Positions 8,836 through 17,559 of a DNA stretch of 64,000 nt are shown here, one piece after another (position 1 is the stretch's first letter; the number at the start of each line of letters is the position of its first letter). The notes under the pieces were generated by a model. The model ran no database searches and was not told the DNA's origin. It saw nothing but the letters and a program-made list of their open reading frames with translations. This stretch comes from Flavisolibacter ginsenosidimutans (GTDB lineage Bacteria > Bacteroidota > Bacteroidia > Chitinophagales > Chitinophagaceae), in contig NZ_CP042433.1 of the NCBI RefSeq assembly GCF_007970805.1, forward strand, positions 1,922,001 to 1,986,000, given 5' to 3'. Made by a program: the position numbers and the translations under genes.

Positions 8836-8873
8836 AAAACAAATTCCAACCGTTGCGGCTGGAATTTGTTTTA
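8836..8873. terminator. Terminator downstream of dnaA
   Basis: A 16-base inverted repeat (AAAACAAATTCCAACC with GGCTGGAATTTGTTTT, one mismatch) has a four-base loop. It is 19 bp beyond the dnaA stop codon on the minus strand and reads out into A/T runs on either side. It separates dnaA from tRNA-Ser. Confidence 0.8.
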
Positions 8874-8891
8874 CTTTTTTATGGTTTCGGT

Positions 8892-10325
8892 TTACATGGC
8901 CGCGAGCTGCACTTTTTGTTGCAACTCCATTACACTGTCGCGGAAGGATGTATCGGTATCCATCAAATCTTTTACGGTTTGGCAAGAGTGAATCACTGTA
9001 GTATGATCTCTGCCGCCAAAATGTTCGCCAATGGTTTTGAGTGAATTCTTGGTGAAGGCCTTGGCGAGGTACATGGTGATTTGCCTTGCCTGCACAATTT
9101 CACGTTTGCGGGTCTTTTGCAAAAGTTTATCGTAAGGTACTTCGTAATATTCGCACACCATCTTTTGAATGGTTTCGATGGTGATTTCCTTGCTGGCTGT
9201 TTTTACAAAGTTTCGCAACACTTTTTTTGCTAAGTCTAAATCAATTTCCTTGCGGTTGAGCGAAGATTGTGCCAACAAGGAAATCAATGCGCCTTCCAAC
9301 TCGCGAATGTTGTTGTTGATGTTGTACGCAATGTATTTGACAACTTCTTTTGGCATCTCCAGCCCGTCGTTCTTCATCTTCTGTTCTAATATTTCAATGC
9401 GTGTTTCATAATCCGGCATTGAAATGTCCGCACTTAACCCCCAGCGAAAACGGCTCAACAAACGTTCCTGCACGCCTTCCAAATCTTTTGGCGGCTTGTC
9501 ACTTGTAAGAATTAATTGCTTGCCCGATTGGTGCAAATGATTAAAGATGGCGAACAGCGCATCCTGCGACTTTTCTGCGCGGTTGAAGAACTGCACGTCA
9601 TCTATAATCAACACATCGATCAACTGGTAAAAATGAATGAAGTCGTTGATGGCGTTGTTGCGGCTGTGATCAACAAACTGGTTGATGAATTTTTCAGAAC
9701 TTACGTACAACACAACTCTGTTTGGCGACAAGCGTTTTACCTCGTTACCGATGGCCTGTGCTAAATGGGTTTTCCCCAAACCCACGCCGCCGTAAACAAC
9801 CAGTGGATTAAAGGAATTGGCGCCCGGCTTTTCGGCAACAGTTTTACCAGCCCTTCGTGCCACGCGATTGCAGTCACCTTCAATGTAAGATTCGAAAGTG
9901 TAATTGGGATTGAGTTGCGGATCAATGTGCATCTTTTTCAATCCCGGAATAACAAACGGATTTTTTACCGGTGTGTTTATTACCAGCGGAAAATCCATTT
10001 CGTTGTTCACAAAAGTTTTGTAACTGTGCCCGGCCATGTCAACGGTGACGGGCTTGTTGTAGTTGTTGCCTCCGTCAACCATAATGCGGTATTCGAGGCG
10101 TGCCTCCTTGCCCAACTCACGCTTCAACGTTTTGGCCAAAAGATTTACGTAGTGCTCTTCGAGGTACTCGTAAAAGAATTGGCTTGGCACCTGAATGATT
10201 AAAATGCTTTCTTTTAAAGCAATTGGTTGGATGGGCTCGAACCAGGTTTTAAAATGCTGCCACTCCACAATATCCTTGATGATTGAAAGACACCGGGTCC
10301 AAACTTGTTCAGCGCTCTTGTCCAT
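8892..10325 (-). CDS. dnaA: Chromosomal replication initiator DnaA
   Basis: 477 residues from the ATG at 10325, which gives the canonical opening MDKSAEQVWTRCLSIIKD; a TTG 22 codons upstream is unlikely. Domain I is the N-terminal KH-like fold (WFEPIQPIALKE), then a linker, then the AAA+ domain with Walker A GGVGLGKTH and Walker B IDVLIIDDVQF, and C-terminal domain IV with the DNA-binding signature GRDHTTVIHSCQ. DnaA binds oriC boxes and melts the origin. No dnaN or gyrB neighbour is present, which is common in Bacteroidota. The upstream 330 bp is AT-rich. Confidence 0.97.
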   Translation of the reverse strand: MDKSAEQVWTRCLSIIKDIVEWQHFKTWFEPIQPIALKESILIIQVPSQFFYEYLEEHYVNLLAKTLKRELGKEARLEYRIMVDGGNNYNKPVTVDMAGHSYKTFVNNEMDFPLVINTPVKNPFVIPGLKKMHIDPQLNPNYTFESYIEGDCNRVARRAGKTVAEKPGANSFNPLVVYGGVGLGKTHLAQAIGNEVKRLSPNRVVLYVSSEKFINQFVDHSRNNAINDFIHFYQLIDVLIIDDVQFFNRAEKSQDALFAIFNHLHQSGKQLILTSDKPPKDLEGVQERLLSRFRWGLSADISMPDYETRIEILEQKMKNDGLEMPKEVVKYIAYNINNNIRELEGALISLLAQSSLNRKEIDLDLAKKVLRNFVKTASKEITIETIQKMVCEYYEVPYDKLLQKTRKREIVQARQITMYLAKAFTKNSLKTIGEHFGGRDHTTVIHSCQTVKDLMDTDTSFRDSVMELQQKVQLAAM

Positions 10326-10653
10326 GGATAGTTTAGCAGTTTTTAAATCGTTAGGAATGCGTTCCACAACTTTTTCACAGGATGTGTACAAATAAATTTT
10401 TTTAAGACAGGGGAACGAATATCAGAAAAACGATTTCGAAAAAAAAATTTTTATCTCTCGTAAAATTTACCACTGCGCACAACGCTGCTTAAAAAAAATT
10501 TTCGTTGAAATTGCTTGTGCGTTTGCATTAAAAAAATTAATTTATTGGATTCTTTTTTTTGCGCAGTTACTTATGCTACTGTAAAAATTATACCGCGTTG
10601 CGCAACGAAAGCCGTTCAAGCTTCACACATTCCTTTGCAATATCTTTGCGTGC
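10326..10653. promoter_or_regulatory. dnaA-purQ divergent spacer with possible DnaA boxes
   Basis: This AT-rich spacer has long A/T runs. TTTTTCACA at 10371-10379 fits the DnaA box consensus TTWTNCACA, and TGTGTACAA at 10384-10392 is a box on the other strand with one mismatch. The pair lies 45-67 bp upstream of the dnaA start, fitting autoregulation by DnaA. Whether this is also oriC cannot be judged here, since two weak boxes are few for an origin. Confidence 0.35.
10641..10648 (+). promoter_or_regulatory. -7 element of purQ
   Basis: TATCTTTG matches the Bacteroidota -7 consensus TAnnTTTG exactly and ends five bases before the purQ ATG. Transcription should therefore start at or next to the start codon, giving a leaderless or nearly leaderless mRNA. 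The -33 region is poorly conserved. Confidence 0.55.
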
Positions 10654-11346
10654 ATGAAATTTGGCGTTGTTGTTTTCCCCGGTTCCAATTGCGACAGAGA
10701 CGTGCACGATGCGCTGGTGCACGATTTAAAGCAAGAATGCATCATGCTTTGGCACAAGAACGAAGACCTTTCGCAGTTTACATTAGATGATTGCATCGTT
10801 CTTCCCGGCGGTTTTTCTTACGGCGATTATTTGCGCACCGGCGCCATTGCCCGCTTCTCTCCCATCATGAAAAGTGTCGTTGAATTTGCGAAGCGCGGCG
10901 GCAAGGTTTTGGGCATTTGCAACGGCTTTCAAATTTTGTGTGAAGCCCATCTATTGCCCGGCGCACTGCTGCGCAACGAAGAACAAAAATTTATCTGCCG
11001 CAACATTTTTATAAAAGATGCAGACGGTGATGTTTTAAAAATTCCCATCGCACACGGTGAAGGGCGCTACTATGCAAATGAAGAAACAGTAAACGAACTG
11101 GAAGAGAACGGACGAGTGCTTTTACACTACTGCGATGAAAACGGAAACATTACACCGGAAGCCAACCACAACGGCTCCGTGCGAAACATTGCGGGCATTT
11201 GCAACAAGGAAAGAAATGTGTTTGGAATGATGCCCCATCCGGAGCGTGCCTGCTCTGCAGCGCTTGGCAATACCGATGGCCGCAAACTCTTTAACAAATT
11301 ATTTTTAACGGCTAACATCGCAACCGCATCTACGGTTCATAATTAA
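10654..11346 (+). CDS. purQ: Phosphoribosylformylglycinamidine synthase, glutaminase subunit PurQ
   Basis: 230 residues, a class I glutamine amidotransferase. The oxyanion region ([13 protein letters not shown]), nucleophile elbow LGICNGFQ with C89, and the catalytic pair H195 and E197 in MPHPERA are all present. It supplies ammonia from glutamine to PurL for the fourth step of purine synthesis. Bacteroidota carry either separate small-PurQ systems or a large fused PurL; this is a separate subunit, and no purL or purS is in the window. It is transcribed away from dnaA. Confidence 0.95.
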   Translation: MKFGVVVFPGSNCDRDVHDALVHDLKQECIMLWHKNEDLSQFTLDDCIVLPGGFSYGDYLRTGAIARFSPIMKSVVEFAKRGGKVLGICNGFQILCEAHLLPGALLRNEEQKFICRNIFIKDADGDVLKIPIAHGEGRYYANEETVNELEENGRVLLHYCDENGNITPEANHNGSVRNIAGICNKERNVFGMMPHPERACSAALGNTDGRKLFNKLFLTANIATASTVHN

Positions 11347-11394
11347 CAGAACCGCAAAATTTTATCCCGCAAATTTGTGGAGCAAAAAATTTGT

Positions 11395-11850
11395 ATGAAA
11401 AGACTGTTTCTTTTTATCACTGTTATCGTTGTTGCAGGTGCGGCATCTGCGCAAATCGCTAATCCGGTTAACTGGACGTTTACGAGCAAAAAGCTTGGCG
11501 AAAATATTTACGAAGTACAAATGACCGCCAACATTCAACAAGGCTGGCACTTGTACTCGCAATCGCAACCGAAAGATGCCATAGCTCAACCCACATCGTT
11601 CGCTTTCAACAAAAACCCGTTGGTAGAAATGGACGGGAAGGTGAAAGAGGCCGGCAAGATGGAAAAATTTTCGGATAAAGAGCTGGGCGTTTCCGCCAAT
11701 CAATACAGCAAGCAGGTAACCTTTGTACAAAAAGTAAAATTGAAAGGCAAGGCCAAATCAAATGTGGGCGGTAATGTTACCTTTCAAACTTGTGACGATA
11801 AGAAATGTCTGCCACCCAAGACCATTAACTTCAGTGTGGCTTTAAATTAA
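11395..11850 (+). CDS. Periplasmic DsbD N-terminal-domain-like protein
   Basis: 151 residues from the ATG at 11395. A signal peptide (LFLFITVIVVAGAASAQ) precedes one beta-rich domain with the paired cysteines of FQTCDDKKCLPP near the C-terminus. That motif is the redox-active cysteine pair of the immunoglobulin-like alpha domain of DsbD. The domain is here a separate secreted protein, five bases upstream of a full-length dsbD, so it probably takes electrons from DsbD and passes them to periplasmic substrates, or replaces the alpha domain function. The dsbD partner has its own N-terminal domain lacking this cysteine motif. Confidence 0.85.
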   Translation: MKRLFLFITVIVVAGAASAQIANPVNWTFTSKKLGENIYEVQMTANIQQGWHLYSQSQPKDAIAQPTSFAFNKNPLVEMDGKVKEAGKMEKFSDKELGVSANQYSKQVTFVQKVKLKGKAKSNVGGNVTFQTCDDKKCLPPKTINFSVALN

Positions 11851-11855
11851 TGTAG

Positions 11856-13856
11856 ATGAGTCGTTTTAACCGCATCCTTTTTCTTTTACTCACGGTATTT
11901 TTTTTTCGGGCTGCACAGGGACAAAATCCTGTGCAGTTTCGTTTTAGCCAGGAGGCCGCAGGCAATGATGTGTTGCTGAAAATAAAAGCCATTGCGCCAA
12001 AAGGAATACAACTTGTATCCGTAAAAAAATTGCCGGACGATGCGCCCATCTACACGCAAATTAAATTTGATTCGTCAGCAAGTTTCGTTGTAAAAGATTC
12101 GTTGCGGGAAAACGGCGCGGCGCACCAGGTAACCGAACCCGATTTCAACAACACGCCGGTTACGTATTTCGCCGATTCGGTTGAATGGCAGCAAAGGCTG
12201 CACTTAAAAAACACCGACAGCGCCACGGTAAAAGGAACGATTGCGTTTTTTACAAAAGCAGCGGGTTCTTTTAATAATTACGAAGAACCTTTTTCTTTTA
12301 AAGTTGGCAAGCCCGCAACTAACAACATTGCGAGTGAGGTTAAGGGTAACGACAACCTGCAAACGCGTTCGCTTGGCTACATTTTTTTTGTTTCGTTTTT
12401 GGGCGGCTTGCTGGCCTTGATTACGCCTTGCGTTTTCTCGATGATTCCGGTAACGGTGGGTTTCTTTACCAAACGAAGCAAAACGAGACAGCAAGGCATT
12501 CGCAACGCGGTTTCTTATTCGTTTTCCATCGTTGTCATTTTTACTTTGCTCGGTTTTTTAATCACCTTGATTTTCGGCCCTGGTGCGTTAAACAAACTCG
12601 CCACCAACTGGATCGCCAATCTGCTTTTCTTTCTGGTTTTTCTTCTTTTTGGCATTTCGTTTTTAGGCGCCTTCGACATTCAATTGCCTTCCTCCTGGCA
12701 AACGGCGGCTGATTCAAAAGCCGGCACCAAAAGTTTTACGGGCATTTTTTTCATGGCGTTAACGTTGGCGCTTGTTTCGTTTTCGTGCACAGGGCCCATT
12801 ATTGGAAACCTTATTGTGTTGGCTTCACAAGGAAGTTATTTCGGTCCGCTTGTAGGCATGTTTGGTTTTTCACTTGCGCTTGCTTTGCCCTTTACCTTGT
12901 TTGCACTTTTTCCAAGCTGGATCGGTGGTTTGGGAAGAGCCGGCGGGTGGCTGAACGCAGTGAAAGTGACCCTTGGTTTTTTAGAATTGGCACTGGCCTT
13001 AAAGTTTCTTTCCAATGCCGATTTAGCGCAAGGTTGGCGTTTGTTGGATCGTGAAGTTTTTCTTTCGTTGTGGATTGTTTTGTTTGCGCTGCTTGGCTTT
13101 TATCTCTTGGGCAAACTTAAACTTCATCACGATGACGAATTGCCGAAAAATGATTTCGGTTTGTCGTATGTCAGCATTCCACGACTGTTCTTCGCCATTG
13201 CTTCTTTTGCATTTATGGTGTACCTGATTCCTGGCCTGTGGGGTGCGCCACTGAAAGGCGTTAGCGCTTTTTTGCCGCCTTACGGAACCCAGGATTATAC
13301 AACAAACAGTAGCGCAACAGTTGTCTCATCAGCGTCGAATGAAGCAACAATAAAACCGGAGAAGTATGTGAAAGAAATGAGTGCTTACGAACCCGAAGTG
13401 GTAAAGAAATTCGGCCTCACAACTTTTTTTGATTACGACGAAGCGCTGGCCGCTGCACGCAAAGAAAAGAAGCCACTGATGCTCGATTTCACAGGAATTA
13501 ATTGCATCAATTGCCGCAAGATGGAAGCACAGGTTTGGAGTCAACCCGAAGTGATAAAACGGCTCAAGGAAAACTTTGTGATCGCTTCGCTTTATACCGA
13601 CGTGCAAAACGTTTTTATTCCCGAAGCCGAAGAATTTGATTCAAAAGAATTGAACACACACGTAAACACATTGGGAGAAAAATTTTCGCACTTGCAGGTG
13701 AGCCGCTATGGTGTGCTGGCGCAGCCCTTCTACATTTTTTTAGACGGACAGGAACAAAAGCTGGCGCCAAACGGTTATCCTTACGACCCTGATGTGCAGA
13801 AATTTGTTCAGCACCTGGACAATGTTGTAGCTGAATACAAACGAAGAAATCCCTGA
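11856..13856 (+). CDS. dsbD: Thiol:disulfide interchange protein DsbD
   Basis: 666 residues. A signal peptide and an N-terminal beta domain without the usual cysteine pair (residues 24 to about 150) are followed by about eight membrane segments carrying the transmembrane cysteines C192 (ITPCVFSMIP) and C311 (FSCTGPIIG), then a C-terminal thioredoxin-like domain with C550 and C553 (GINCINCRK). It transports reducing equivalents from cytoplasmic thioredoxin to the periplasm. The missing alpha-domain cysteines are supplied by the gene immediately upstream, suggesting a split system. Confidence 0.92.
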   Translation: MSRFNRILFLLLTVFFFRAAQGQNPVQFRFSQEAAGNDVLLKIKAIAPKGIQLVSVKKLPDDAPIYTQIKFDSSASFVVKDSLRENGAAHQVTEPDFNNTPVTYFADSVEWQQRLHLKNTDSATVKGTIAFFTKAAGSFNNYEEPFSFKVGKPATNNIASEVKGNDNLQTRSLGYIFFVSFLGGLLALITPCVFSMIPVTVGFFTKRSKTRQQGIRNAVSYSFSIVVIFTLLGFLITLIFGPGALNKLATNWIANLLFFLVFLLFGISFLGAFDIQLPSSWQTAADSKAGTKSFTGIFFMALTLALVSFSCTGPIIGNLIVLASQGSYFGPLVGMFGFSLALALPFTLFALFPSWIGGLGRAGGWLNAVKVTLGFLELALALKFLSNADLAQGWRLLDREVFLSLWIVLFALLGFYLLGKLKLHHDDELPKNDFGLSYVSIPRLFFAIASFAFMVYLIPGLWGAPLKGVSAFLPPYGTQDYTTNSSATVVSSASNEATIKPEKYVKEMSAYEPEVVKKFGLTTFFDYDEALAAARKEKKPLMLDFTGINCINCRKMEAQVWSQPEVIKRLKENFVIASLYTDVQNVFIPEAEEFDSKELNTHVNTLGEKFSHLQVSRYGVLAQPFYIFLDGQEQKLAPNGYPYDPDVQKFVQHLDNVVAEYKRRNP

Positions 13857-13860
13857 ATAA

Positions 13861-13890
13861 AAAAAGGCTGTCAACCGACAGCCTTTCGTT
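13861..13890. terminator. Bidirectional terminator between dsbD and the DUF2795 gene
   Basis: A 10-bp stem (AAAGGCTGTC with GACAGCCTTT) with a four-base loop is flanked by A-run and T-rich sequence. It separates two convergent genes and can serve both. Confidence 0.85.
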
Positions 13891-13905
13891 TTCTATAAAA
13901 TCGGT

Positions 13906-14127
13906 TTAATACTCATCCTCGTTAAACATGAAGTCTTCCTGCGACGGGTAGTCGGGCCAGATGTCTTCGATGCTCTCGTACACCTCGCCTTCGTCCTCCA
14001 ATTCCTGCAAATTCTCAATCACTTCAATGGGTGCGCCGGAACGAATCGAGTAGTCAATCAGCTCATCTTTGGTAGCCGGCCAGGGTGCTTCTTCAAGGTA
14101 GGATGCTAGTTCAAGAGTCCAAAACAT
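13906..14127 (-). CDS. DUF2795 family small protein
   Basis: 73 residues, very acidic. The sequence MFWTLELASYLEEAPWP, then KDELIDYSIRSGAP and the tail WPDYPSQEDFMFNEDEY match a strongly conserved Bacteroidota family placed in DUF2795. There is no signal peptide or membrane segment. The conserved LASYLEEAPWPATKDEL segment resembles a small helical domain; the function is unknown. It is monocistronic and ends at the shared terminator. Confidence 0.88.
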   Translation of the reverse strand: MFWTLELASYLEEAPWPATKDELIDYSIRSGAPIEVIENLQELEDEGEVYESIEDIWPDYPSQEDFMFNEDEY

Positions 14128-14299
14128 TGCGCTGCGATTTATGAGTTAAGTAAAGTGGACGTAAAAATTTTGTTCCAAAAACCGCTCACGGTTTTTAAAT
14201 TTTTCGCAAATGTAGCCTTATTCACCAATTTTCCAAACGAAGTTTATACGAACCAAACCGCCCCGATTTTTTGCGGATATTTGACCTTTTTGAAGCGCT

Positions 14300-14962
14300 A
14301 TGCTGACAGCCAAAAACATTTACAAACGCTACGGAACGGTGGAAGTTTTAAAGGGCGTGGACGTTACTATTAACAAGGGCGAAGTAGTGAGCATCGTCGG
14401 CCCATCAGGCTCGGGAAAGTCCACTTTGCTGCACATTTTGGGCACACTTGACAAGCCCGATTCGGGTGAAGTTTTCCTGCACAATCAAAACATTACGCGG
14501 CTGCACGGAAACGCTCTGGCGGCTTTCCGAAACCAACACATTGGTTTTGTTTTTCAGTTTCATCACCTGCTTCCCGAATTTACCGCCATTGAAAATGTTT
14601 GCATACCGGGCTGGCTCAACGGCAAAGCAAAGTCCGACGTAAAAAGCCGCGCCGTTAAATTGCTGAATGTTTTGGGATTAAGCCACCGCCTCGAAAACAA
14701 ACCGGCTCAACTTTCGGGCGGCGAACAACAACGCGTTGCCGTGGCCCGCGCTTTAATCAACAGTCCCGCCATTGTTTTTGCCGACGAGCCTACGGGCAAC
14801 CTCGATACCGCTAATGCAAAAGAATTGCATCAGTTGTTTTTCGATTTGCGCCAGCAGTTTCAACAAACTTTTTTAATTGTCACTCACAACGAGGAATTGG
14901 CACAACTCAGCGACCGTGTGCTGCAAATGAAGGACGGGAAGTTTCAAACGGCTAACGCATAA
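14300..14962 (+). CDS. lolD: LolD-like ABC transporter ATP-binding protein
   Basis: 220 residues, one ABC domain. Walker A GPSGSGKS (34-41), a Q-loop [10 protein letters not shown], signature LSGGEQQRV (138-146), Walker B IVFADEP (158-164) and switch histidine LIVTHNEE are complete. The sequence [19 protein letters not shown] and the [14 protein letters not shown] block fit LolD of the LolCDE lipoprotein-release system more closely than MacB. No LolC/E permease gene is adjacent, so its partner must be elsewhere, as is usual in this phylum. Weak TAnnTTTG-like sequence lies upstream. Confidence 0.85.
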   Translation: MLTAKNIYKRYGTVEVLKGVDVTINKGEVVSIVGPSGSGKSTLLHILGTLDKPDSGEVFLHNQNITRLHGNALAAFRNQHIGFVFQFHHLLPEFTAIENVCIPGWLNGKAKSDVKSRAVKLLNVLGLSHRLENKPAQLSGGEQQRVAVARALINSPAIVFADEPTGNLDTANAKELHQLFFDLRQQFQQTFLIVTHNEELAQLSDRVLQMKDGKFQTANA

Positions 14963-15043
14963 AGGAGTGTTTGAATTGAAGTAACATTCCTTGTTTGTCT
15001 TTATTTTTTACGAACCAGAGGACAGAATATCCATTGAAATTTC

Positions 15044-15276
15044 GTTGCGTCGCACTCTTCAACGCCTTGTCCGCTGCGCGGCTTTGTTTTGCCTCCGTCA
15101 GAAGACACAACTTTGTAGCAAGCAACCGTCATCATTTGGCCCCGTAGGAGCCGTGTCTTCCGTTCGTTTGTTTCTGCCAAGGTTAAGTGCCTGATGGCGC
15201 TGCATAGAATTACCGAACGTACAAGTGTGCGACGCAACCGGCGATGCCATGAAAAACAAAAGCCGGCTACATAAAA
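15044..15276 (+). repeat. GTGCGACGCAAC palindromic element, copy A
   Basis: The left end GTTGCGTCGCAC (15044-15055) is a perfect inverted copy of GTGCGACGCAAC (15227-15238). An internal nested inverted repeat GAAGACAC/GTGTCTTC lies at 15101-15108 and 15152-15159. The right tail (15227-15276) continues through a CCGGC...GCCGG hairpin to CTACATAAAA and agrees at 48 of 50 positions with the copy ending near 62226. This structure suggests a non-autonomous palindromic intergenic element. Confidence 0.75.
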
Positions 15277-15330
15277 TTCTTTGCCGCTTTGTTCTTTCCC
15301 TTCTCTGCATGAAACCCTCGTTGCTTGTTT

Positions 15331-15338
15331 TACATTTG
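15331..15338 (+). promoter_or_regulatory. -7 element of the phosphoesterase/PQQ gene
   Basis: TACATTTG fits TAnnTTTG exactly and ends six bases before the ATG at 15345, implying a very short or absent 5' leader. It lies just outside the repeat element. Confidence 0.5.
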
Positions 15339-15344
15339 TTGACC

Positions 15345-17210
15345 ATGAAACGATTCATTCTCCTTTTTGCGCTGTTGCTTGCTTTAAAAAGTTTCGGGCA
15401 AACAAACCCCTTTCGCTTTGCCTTCATTTCCGACACGCACATCGGTTCGCCAAACGGCGGCGCTGAAGAAGATTTACACCGCACCGTTGCTGATATCAAC
15501 ACAATGAAAGATGTTGCCTTTGTAGTCGTCACCGGCGATATAACTGAACTGGGAAAGAATACAGAACTGGCGTTGGCAAAAAGGATTTTAGACAGCTTGC
15601 TAATTCCATATTACATTATTCCCGGCAACCACGACGCAGGCTGGAGCGAAAGTGGCGGCCTAAGTTTCAACCGAACTTTTGGGGCCGATAAATTTCATTT
15701 CGTTTTCAACGGCATTCATTTTATCGGTTGCGCCTCGGGGCCTTATGTGCGCATGAGCGACGGACATGTACCGCGCAGCGCGGTTAATTGGCTGGACAGC
15801 ACATTGAAAAATATTGACAGCAAAGAGCCGGTTATTTTTTTAAATCATTATCCCCTCGATAACCAGTTAGACAATTGGTACGAGATCATTGACCGCTTAA
15901 AAACAAAGAACACCGTTCTTGCACTTTGTGGTCACGGCCACAACAACCGAACGGTTAAAGCCGAAGACATCCCATCGGTCATGGGACGTTCGAACCTGCG
16001 GGCAAAAGAAGCCGAAGGAGGTTACAACCTGGTGGACGTTCGCAGTGACAGCATTACGTTTACCGAACGCAAACCGTTGAGCAAAACAGAAAAAAAATGG
16101 ACCGCGGTTGCCGTAGCCTTTCATCAATATGATAAAACCAAGGTCTTTTCGCGTCCCGACTTTTCCATCAACAAGCACTATTCAAACGTGAAAGCAAAAT
16201 GGACTTATCAATCCGGTGCAAACGTCATTTCTACGCCGGCCGTTGTTAACGACCTTGTTGTTTTCGGAAATCAAAACGGTTTAATTGAAGCATTGGATTT
16301 AAACACCGGGAAGCCGCGGTGGAAGCTGCAAACACACGGACCAATTTTTTCTTCGCCGGCTGTTTCATCAATAGGTAATTCAGCACAAACTAAAATTGTT
16401 TTGGGCACGGCTGCAGGGGAAATTATTTGCGTAAAGTCCGACGGAAAACCGGTATGGGCTCGCAACACAACCGCTGCGGTTCTTGGTTCGCCGTTGATAG
16501 AAAACGGTGTAGTTTACATTGGCGGCAGCGATTCTACTTTCAAAGCGATTAATCTTATATCAGGCAAAGAACTTTGGGCCTTCAAAGGCTTAACCGGCCC
16601 TGTAGTAAGCAAGCCCGTTGTGCAGAACAACGAAATTATTTTCGGCGCATGGGATCGATATTTATATGCGCTTGATAAAACAAACGGTAGCCTCCTGTGG
16701 AAGTGGAGCAACGGTTCGCCAATCATTAACTATTCACCGGCCGCTTGTATTCCCGTTATAAAAGATGAGATTGTTTACGTAGTCGCACCTGACCGGTTTT
16801 TATCCGCAATTGATTTGGCTACCGGCAAAACCTTGTGGCGAACCAACGAAGCCACGGTGCGGGAAAGCATTGGCCTTTCTGAGGACGGCAAATTTGTTTA
16901 CGGCAAGACAATGCAGGATACCGTTGTGGCTTTCTACACAAATAAAGAACGACCCCAAGTTGCCTGGAAAATGAACGTTGCTTTTGGTTACGAACACGTG
17001 CCTTCGATGCTGGTTGAAAAAGAAGGCAAATTGTTTTTTGGTACGCGTAACGGCGTGGTGTATTGTATCAATCCTTTGACGCAGAAAATTAACTGGGCTT
17101 ATAAAATTGACAACGCCATGGTGAACACAGTAAATGTTATCAACGGCAAAAAACTTATTGCATCCACCATGGACGGCAAGGTGTGTTTGCTGGAGACGAA
17201 CGGTGAATAA
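15345..17210 (+). CDS. Secreted metallophosphoesterase with PQQ-like beta-propeller
   Basis: 621 residues from the ATG at 15345, chosen because it opens a signal peptide (MKRFILLFALLLALKSFGQ). Residues about 22-230 are a calcineurin-like phosphoesterase with D30-x-H32, GD at 64-65, GNHD at 94-97, LNHYPL and GHGHNN. Residues about 290-620 contain repeated blades such as VFGNQNGLIEALDLNTG and IYV-type G-x-x-x-ALD-x-x-TG-W motifs of the PQQ/pyrrolo-quinoline beta-propeller fold. The metal site looks complete. The propeller probably binds a protein or polymer and need not bind PQQ. The substrate is unknown. Confidence 0.85.
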   Translation: MKRFILLFALLLALKSFGQTNPFRFAFISDTHIGSPNGGAEEDLHRTVADINTMKDVAFVVVTGDITELGKNTELALAKRILDSLLIPYYIIPGNHDAGWSESGGLSFNRTFGADKFHFVFNGIHFIGCASGPYVRMSDGHVPRSAVNWLDSTLKNIDSKEPVIFLNHYPLDNQLDNWYEIIDRLKTKNTVLALCGHGHNNRTVKAEDIPSVMGRSNLRAKEAEGGYNLVDVRSDSITFTERKPLSKTEKKWTAVAVAFHQYDKTKVFSRPDFSINKHYSNVKAKWTYQSGANVISTPAVVNDLVVFGNQNGLIEALDLNTGKPRWKLQTHGPIFSSPAVSSIGNSAQTKIVLGTAAGEIICVKSDGKPVWARNTTAAVLGSPLIENGVVYIGGSDSTFKAINLISGKELWAFKGLTGPVVSKPVVQNNEIIFGAWDRYLYALDKTNGSLLWKWSNGSPIINYSPAACIPVIKDEIVYVVAPDRFLSAIDLATGKTLWRTNEATVRESIGLSEDGKFVYGKTMQDTVVAFYTNKERPQVAWKMNVAFGYEHVPSMLVEKEGKLFFGTRNGVVYCINPLTQKINWAYKIDNAMVNTVNVINGKKLIASTMDGKVCLLETNGE

Positions 17211-17212
17211 TA

Positions 17213-17273
17213 AGCAACGGGCAATGAGCAAACAAGACGAACCTTTTTGCTTATTACAAATTGCTCATTGCCG
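17213..17273. repeat. Hairpin-forming degenerate spacer repeat
   Basis: Short related words built on GCAA and TGAGCAA form a perfect 11-bp inverted repeat (GCAATGAGCAA at 17221-17231 with TTGCTCATTGC at 17261-17271), and an ATAAGCAA/TTGCTTAT pair overlaps it. It may terminate one or both of the convergent flanking genes. A related word set continues on the other side of the small lipoprotein gene at about 17488-17556. Confidence 0.55.
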
Positions 17274-17279
17274 ATTGGC

Positions 17280-17447
17280 TCAGCCTCGTCCGCGATTCAC
17301 CAGCCATAGTATAAGAACCACCACAAAAACAACGATAATAATTCCTACCCAAACACCGGCTTTGAAGATGCCGCCCACAACGGCACAGGAAGAGAAGGTG
17401 AACATCAACGCCAATGCGCTTAGCCAAACTGTTGAAAGCTTTTTCAT
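17280..17447 (-). CDS. Small lipoprotein with one membrane segment
   Basis: 55 residues from the ATG at 17447. The N-terminus MKKLSTVWLSALALMF leads to a lipobox-like FTFSSCAVV, followed by a second hydrophobic stretch (VWVGIIIVVFVVVLILWLV) and a basic tail NRGRG. It is likely a lipidated inner-membrane peptide. Longer in-frame forms starting upstream read through the spacer repeat and are rejected. The function is unknown. Confidence 0.65.
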   Translation of the reverse strand: MKKLSTVWLSALALMFTFSSCAVVGGIFKAGVWVGIIIVVFVVVLILWLVNRGRG

Positions 17448-17559
17448 AATCTTTTTTGGATGCTTATGCAAAAGCTTTGCCGCTTGTTTTTCAACGGGCA
17501 ACCGGCAATTAGCAATTTGCAAAAAAAGCTGTTTTTGCCAATTGCGCATTGCTCCTTCA

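Larger units (their letters stand above)
14963..15344. other. 382-bp intergenic region holding a palindromic repeat element
   Basis: No gene is supported here. Most of the region is the repeat at 15044-15276. A perfect -7 element TACATTTG (15331-15338) lies six bases before the downstream start codon. Open frames that extend the downstream gene upstream into the repeat are artefacts of the repeat sequence. Confidence 0.6.

Noticed and set aside
15225-15344. 40-codon N-terminal extension of the phosphoesterase/PQQ gene
   Set aside because: The extension is encoded by repeat copy A; the ATG at 15345 gives a good signal peptide.
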